The translations under genes were made by a program, and so were the position numbers. Below the pieces are notes generated by a model. That model did no database searches. It was not told the origin of the DNA and saw only the letters and a list, made by a program, of their open reading frames with translations. Source: Takakia lepidozioides (taxonomy: Eukaryota > Streptophyta > Takakiopsida > Takakiales > Takakiaceae). Taken from it: DNA of 64,000 nt. Position 1 is the first letter of the stretch. Each line of letters begins with the position of its first letter. Of the stretch, positions 58,716 to 64,000 are shown one piece after another. Location of the stretch: contig CM060732.1 in NCBI GenBank assembly GCA_030704615.1, positions 16,368,001-16,432,000 on the forward strand. Direction: 5' to 3'.

Positions 58716-61250
58716 AAGGACAATAAGGATGAGCCATGAGCCATGAGCCGCATGAGCGGTGAGCCGAAGTCTAAGACACGCGGATTTCATGAGCGGACTG
58801 GGGGCTGCTATTTCATGAGCGGCATGAGCATGAGCGGGAAAAAAAAAAGCATGAGCGGGCCATTGTGTGTCCACGGAAATAGGGTTAGGAGGCACGGAAA
58901 TAGGGTCATGTGGACTCGTCATAGCAATGAAATGCAACATTTTATTGCAAATTTGGTGGCAAGCCACGTCTATACAAGTGTGTCCTAACTGTCATAGCAG
59001 GAATGGGAACTACTCTCCTACACCTTTCGAGGAACTTGGCCCTCCTTCTTCCTCATCCCCCTCATCCCCCCCATCCTCCGAGCTCTGTGATGCATCGGTT
59101 GCAGTATGCCTCTCAAAAATGTCGTCCTCTCCTTGGGGGACTGTCCACCTCACCTCCTGGGAATCTTCTGCCTCTTCTCCCCCATCTTCATTTTCTTGAG
59201 GCTTGCCTCGTCTAAAATCTGTTGTACACGACTAGGTTCGGAACACCTCCTAATGGACACCGAAGCAAGCCGGGCAGCATAAGTAGGAAGGATGTAGTCC
59301 CTTTCTGGACTAGGCATGAAATCCCCCCTGGCAAAAAAAGGCACGTTCCTCCTGCCCATGAACTCCGGTGTAGACGTCCCTCCTGCCGTACTTGGCATCC
59401 TACAGTAAGAACAAATCCACTTCAAGAATGTCAATACCAGCAGAAGCAGAAAGGGTTTTCAATGAAATAAGAGAGCGAAGGGAGGTGCCTCACAAAATCT
59501 GGAGGCAACTTACAATGCGACCACTCACTCGTACACCGGGGGCTCCTCGGCCTCGATCCCAACTTGTTCCTCCCCCTGCTCCTTCTCGGATTTTTCCTCA
59601 TCCTCTGAGGATGCCTCTTCCTGTTTCGGCAGACGTTCAGCCGCTGCAAGTTCGGAGTTGTGGAGGGCAGTATCTGGCTCGAAGGCGAACACATGCCTGT
59701 TGGACAACGTCCCTGCCCACATTGAAGCACCTGAGGAACAAAGCGGGCGTTAATAGCTTGCGACATGCAATTGCAATCAGGCCAGGGGACAAACTGAGCA
59801 CGTGAAGGCTTACCCGTGCCGCATGTGAAGTCCAGAATCCGCCCTTGGACATCCGAGCACGTCTCCATGAGGGTTTGGATGAAAGCAGGGCTCCGGGTCC
59901 GGCTGTACCGCCACGGTTTGCCTGTCTTTGTGTCCTTCGGCATACTGGAGTGGGGCACATAGTTGTAGAGGACATTGTAGGTAACAGGGTCCACAGCGAC
60001 ATCAACAAGATGACCGTCGTTGCGGAATTTGAACGTAGACCCTCTCTTCACAAAGCAATATGCCTCAAACACCATGTCTGCACATCCCACAAAAGAGGGA
60101 TCAACTCCGGGATCTTTTTAGATACACCCCACATATGAGGTGAATGCAATAGATTGATAACTTACACTTTGGCCCTCTGTTCGCAACCCCTGTGTATTGA
60201 TGCAAAACCATTTTCTGAGGAGGACTGGGGTGACACTTTTTCGTGTCTACCTTGCCACCGCATTCTCTGTGGTCTTCCCTCTTGTGGCAAGGACAACCAC
60301 ACATCCACCGTCATCCAGAAGCATCCCCGCTAGCCCAAACCCGGCTTTCCAGTAGTCCTCAGTAAACCTGTTCCAAGTGGGCACACCATCCAGGCCCTCT
60401 AGCAGCTCCCCATCTGGAATGTCAAGGAGAATCATGTCGCAAGCTCTCTCCACCTCAACCCCCCCCCCCCCCGAGTGCTCTTGCAATCCGTGCTCACAGC
60501 CATGAAGAATTCCATCATGGCTTCAAAACCAGGGGTGTCTTTAGGCTCTATACCGGCAGCCCTCTTCTTGGCTTTCCCCTTCTGCTCCGCCAGAGACTTG
60601 TTGTGTGCCACCTTCTTCGCCCTGGCAGCGACAGCGTCAAGGAAGCTCTCATTGACGCATTGGATGATGGTTGGAGGTTCTAGCTTTGGCCTGTGCGTAA
60701 ACGTCACCGCCGAATACCGCCGTGTAGGCTCGCCCTCAAATGCCAACTTCTTGGCAGAGCCAGTCCCACTCCGAACTGACTTGGGAACCCGGACGACCGG
60801 TGACTGGGTAGCAGCAACAGCAGTCGCAGGACCTTGAACAAAGTCGTCGTCCGAGTCACTCTCTTGGGTCCCCTCCTGCGCCTCCTCCGATGCCCCGATG
60901 GTTTTCTGTTTTTTGGGTGTTACTGCACTCACCTGTTTCCTTGTCCTTTTCATTTAGCCTTTACTCTTCTCGTTCAATTTCTCCTGAATTCCTGCCTGAG
61001 CAAGCTCTGTCGCTTTCCTGGAGTTCGCAAGCGCTTTTGCCTCTTTTGCACCCAGCGGAGGCAGCGGAGCCCGGTTTCGTCGGGCCTCAGCATCCAGCTT
61101 CAATTGGAACTCGGATGGGTCGAGCGAGCCGGGCGGAAGGTCCACATACCAAGGGCAATCACGCAAATGTTCCAGATGCCACTCCTTCACAATATCGTCA
61201 GTGTACATGGAGTCAGCCCCAGGGTTCCTCCAGGCTTGCAGAAGGGACAC
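58716..61250. mobile_element. Block M2: second methyltransferase-bearing block
   Basis: Left end has reiterated CATGAGC(C/G) units (58730-58850), including a GGGGGCTGCTATTTCATGAG segment identical to the start of M1, then an A run and an ACGGAAATAGGGTTAGG-like stretch. The right edge is the join to a Ty3 integrase fragment at ~61250. It carries a partial methyltransferase-like gene lacking the ParB-like exons. Confidence 0.5.
59150..61250 (-). pseudogene. Second ParB-family methyltransferase-like gene, methyltransferase half only, broken
   Basis: Exons match the M1 gene: 61250-60240 (HLEHLRDCPWYVDLPPGS, IIQCVNESFLDAVAARAKK, CDMILLDIPDGELLEGL, GCVVVLATRGK), WFCINTQGLRTEGQS to ~60168, 60073-59815 (TRSPAFIQTLMETCSDVQGR, ILDFTCGTG), 59732-59525 (ASMWAGTLSNRHVFAFEPD) and 59400-59150 (NVPFFARGDFMPSPERDY). 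Motif IV-like DIPDGE and motif I CGTG..S are kept, as is the intron within motif I. Breaks: TAA at ~60954, a frame change in a 14-base C run (60459-60472) and TAG at ~60258. The 5' ParB part is absent. Confidence 0.72.
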
Positions 61251-61780
61251 TTAGGAGATTGGGACCTTCAGCTACCTTGGTTGGCCATGGGTTACAGGTT
61301 TAGCAAACAAACATCATTTGCTTCGTTCTCGTCTTATTTCCTTCTCTTTGGCTGAGAGCCAGATTTGCCTGCATTGATTCGCAGGGAGACTGTAATAGTC
61401 CTCAACCTTGATGATCCGGATGTGTGGACACAAGCATGTGCCCAACGGGCAGAGTTGTTCAAGAGAGTCATGCTTATGGCTTTTGAGAACCTTGCTATTG
61501 CCCAACACCGAGACACATTGAGGTACACCACTATACGTGGAGGGGGATATCGGCCAGGTGTTCAGCGTTTCCATCCTGGGGACTATGTGTATCTGCAGCA
61601 GACAGCGCCTATGACCTTGGATGTCACAGCAGGTCATGTGATTCTAAGGGTCCGGGAGGTGTTGCCTTCAGGAGTGTTGATTCTGGAGGGTCGAGATGGC
61701 ATGGTATGGAAGGACCATGTGCGCAATTGTGCGCCATGTCACCTTCCACATGTGGATGGGAGGATAGATCTCAACCTTGC
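61250..61780 (+). pseudogene. Ty3 integrase C-terminal fragment
   Basis: Plus-strand residues LPWLAMGYRFSKQTSFASFS, YFLLFG, then after a small shift VWTQACAQRAELFKRVMLMA, FHPGDYVYLQQTAPMTLDVT, HVILRVREVLPSGVLILEG and NCAPCHLPHVDGRID. This is the end of the catalytic core and the C-terminal module of a Ty3 integrase of the type seen in green-algal elements. It may derive from an element like the methyltransferase-bearing one, which needs such an end. Opposite in strand to its neighbours. Confidence 0.75.
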
Positions 61781-62840
61781 ACTTCTTTCTTCAGCTTGTG
61801 CCTCTTGTAATCCATCAGTAGGTCTCCCTTTGTCAAGACTTTGCTGGTTCGCTCTTAGCACCCAAATTTTATCCTCCAGTTCTCCTTGTTTTGCAGAGGT
61901 GTTTAGCTGACCTGCTGTCACCACTTCTGGTCCAGCTGTTCTCCTTCCAGATATCCAAGCAAAAACATAGTCAAGTTCTCCCATTGATGACCTTGCAAAA
62001 ACTGACCGTGACATCCATGTTGCTCCATCCTCGCCAGATTTTTTACTGCTTTGCTGAAGTGTTTCCTGAAGATGAGTGCCCTTGCCTTCCAGCTTCTCAT
62101 CCTTCCTTGTTTTCCCTTGCTGAAGCTTCCTCCCTTTTTGCTGAGAGTAGTCATTGTTTTTTATGGTCTCGTCTTGTGGTTTTGCCAAACTCTCCTCTCT
62201 TTTCTTACTGTGATTTTCAAGGCTTACCCCATCATGTTTATTACCTAGCTCTCTTTTCTCTCGGCCTGCAGGTATGTCACTAGTTCTGCATGATCTCTCA
62301 CACTTTTGTTGTCCAATCAGATTATTCTCTCTTTCCCTTTTTTCATAGTGATCTGGTGTCCTTTTTCTACAGATCAAAACTCTCAAGGTCTTTCTCTCCA
62401 TGATCATCTCTCAGCTGGCCTTTCTCTTGTTCTATGAGTAACTGACTTGATCTGCCCTTTTCTTCACATTTTTGCTGTTCAAAAAAATTCACTTTGAATT
62501 GCTCTCTTCCTCTCATCTCAAGTTGACATGCTGGTTTTTCCTCACAGATTGAACTCTCAAAACAGCTCCTTTGTGGCAGATTCAGACTGCACTGGATTTT
62601 CTCTAATGTTGGCTTCAAGTTTGCTGGTTTCACACCTTTCTCAGTAAAATTCTCCCTTTGTTTTGATGCCTGTGCAGGCCCATTCTCCATGGTTGCCAAC
62701 TGCTGGTGATGCTCCCCATCCTCTTGCTGTGAATCATTGCCTCTCTTGGCACAACTTTCTCTCAACATCGTCTGTCTTTTTGCTTGCTCCCCTTTTCCCT
62801 CACTGTTATCAGTTGACTGTGCCTCACAGGTGTGTTCCAT
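61739..62840 (-). pseudogene. Hydrophilic linker of a Ty3 Pol (third element)
   Basis: Two frames rich in Lys, Glu, Gln and Ser without domains. They occupy the place of the long hydrophilic tail that separates RNase H from integrase in the element at 4531-15435. A frame change occurs near 62370-62407. The integrase of this copy is missing, replaced at ~61780 by the plus-strand fragment. Confidence 0.5.
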
Positions 62841-64000
62841 GGAAAGTCTTCAGACGAAAGCCCATAACCCCTCTGTCTCTCAGAGGTAATTCTGCCCTTT
62901 CTTCCCACATGCTGTCAGTATTGGTAGTGAGGTAGTTAACTCCCGGTAGCAATTCAAACCTAAATTGTTTTACTTTCTTTTTTATCTCCTTTTGCTGTTC
63001 AGTACCCTCTCTGTTGGACTGACTACAACTTTCTTCACTCGCAGTTTGCTGCTGTTCAGGAGCTGCTTGGTGACTCACCACAGTAAAGATAAATCCATCA
63101 GTCAAGTCTGTCCCTCTGACTTTTCCTGCTTCCTTCCATTTGAGAGGTTGTAGGTCAGTTTTTACCACAAAAGGTAAGTAGTCTTTGAATTGCCAAATGG
63201 CCCAGGCCAACAAGTAGTAGTGAATTTCATCTATTTCATGAGTCTTCACTTTTTTCAACCTTCGTTGTCTCACTCCTAACACTGTGCTATCAGTCTAATG
63301 TAGGTCTGTCAAGATGGCATGTGCAACATCTTCCTCAAGAGACAACTCCAATAAAAGCTGAGTGGCACTCTCTTCCTTTCCTTGCCTTGTGATTTCTGTG
63401 CTCAGTATCTCAGGGTCTCTTCTGTCTGGTTCAGTCTCTACTGGAAACCTACTTAAAGCATCAACATTCCCATGCTTCATCCCTGGTCTGTGTTGTATCT
63501 TGAAATCAAAATCCTGTAGCATCATGATCCACCTACCTCTTCTTCCATAGGCGTCGCTAACTGTAGCCAGCCATTCCAATGGCTTATGATCTGTTCAAAC
63601 AAAAAATGATGTGCCATAAAGATATTGGCGAAAGTGTAGGATTCCCCAAACGAGAGCGTAACATTCTCCCTCCATAGGGTGATAGTTCCTCTGTGCTTCG
63701 GACAATGCCTTACTAGCATAAGCAATTACGTGTTCTCTTCGTCCTTCTTTTTGTGATAAAACAGCACCTATCCCTTTCTTTGACCAATCAACATCAAGAA
63801 TGAAAGCTTTAAGGAAATCAGGTCGTACCAGGATAGGAGCCTCGATCAGCTTAAGTCGCAATGCCTCGAACGCATTTTGAGCTTGGTGAGTCCACACAAA
63901 CGTTTGCTCCTTCTTAGTGAGGTCAAAAAGTGGGCTTGCAGCTTGGGCATACTCCTGTTGGAAATCAACTCCTAACCAAGTTACTACTACCTAGAGTTAC
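62824..64000 (-). pseudogene. Ty3 Pol fragment: end of RT, RNase H and second RNase H-like domain (runs off the window)
   Basis: From the right edge: YAQAASPLFDLTKKEQTFVW, then RNase H (FILDVDWSKKGIGAVLSQKE, EGECYALVWGILHFRQYLYG, TDHKP, HGNVDALSRFP). A TGA at 63595-63597 sits where other copies have Arg. After an in-frame TAG at 63295-63297 a second RNase H-like unit follows (IHYYLLAWAIWQFKDYLPFV, VKTDLQPLKW, FRFELLPGVNYLTTNTDS). It is related to, but clearly distinct from, the element at 4531-15435. Confidence 0.82.

Noticed and set aside
57993-58967. 324-residue minus-strand ORF as one gene
   Set aside because: Only the middle part (58409-58715) matches a known exon family. The rest crosses Ty3 gag on the opposite strand and CATGAGC repeats.

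Overview
This is a repeat-dominated eukaryotic nuclear window. Intron-containing genes with GT-AG junctions, AATAAA-type signals, Ty3/gypsy retroelements with a primer site for initiator tRNA-Met, a chromodomain element and many plant-style PPR (pentatricopeptide repeat) fragments point to a streptophyte with a large genome, either a charophyte alga or an early-diverging land plant. A Ty3 element carrying a cytosine methyltransferase fits this, because such elements are reported from charophytes. The species is not identified. No rRNA, tRNA or conserved housekeeping gene was recognised; nearly all coding sequence is mobile or mobile-associated.

Layout. 1-4530 (minus strand): part of a Ty3-like element ordered gag, protease, C5 cytosine methyltransferase, start of reverse transcriptase (RT). 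4531-15435: a complete Ty3/gypsy element (minus strand, ~2.16 kb LTRs, 4-bp target duplication ACCT) inserted just upstream of that gag. 15436-18200: leader or LTR-like sequence with two tandem-repeat blocks. 18836-20520: SINE-like poly(A) dimer, a decayed BED-finger (hAT-like) gene and a G-rich tract. 20544-21950 and 52174-53624: ~1.4 kb inverted repeat arms facing each other across ~30 kb, each followed inward by ~0.5 kb subterminal repeats and PPR debris. 27498-33750: a chromodomain Ty3 element plus the tail of a second copy. 33829-42770: an element-like block (M1) with a divergent pair of unknown paralogous genes, a field of short palindromes and a ten-exon methyltransferase-like gene. 42775-49073: PPR pseudogene tract interrupted by a solo LTR. 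49074-50905: a block (M3) with a SWIM zinc-finger ORF. 53628-58715: partial copies of the methyltransferase-like gene mixed with a decayed plus-strand Ty3 element. 58716-61250: a second, broken methyltransferase-like locus (M2). 61250-64000: an integrase fragment and another Ty3 pol fragment.

The most unusual content is a eukaryotic, intron-rich gene family joining a ParB/sulfiredoxin-like domain to a beta-class (order IV then I) DNA methyltransferase-like domain. It is present in at least three states here. The block ends share CATGAGC-rich repeats, and the introns and flanks carry near-perfect palindromes. Together with the cytosine methyltransferase inside the Ty3 element, two unrelated methyltransferase types are tied to mobile DNA in this one window.
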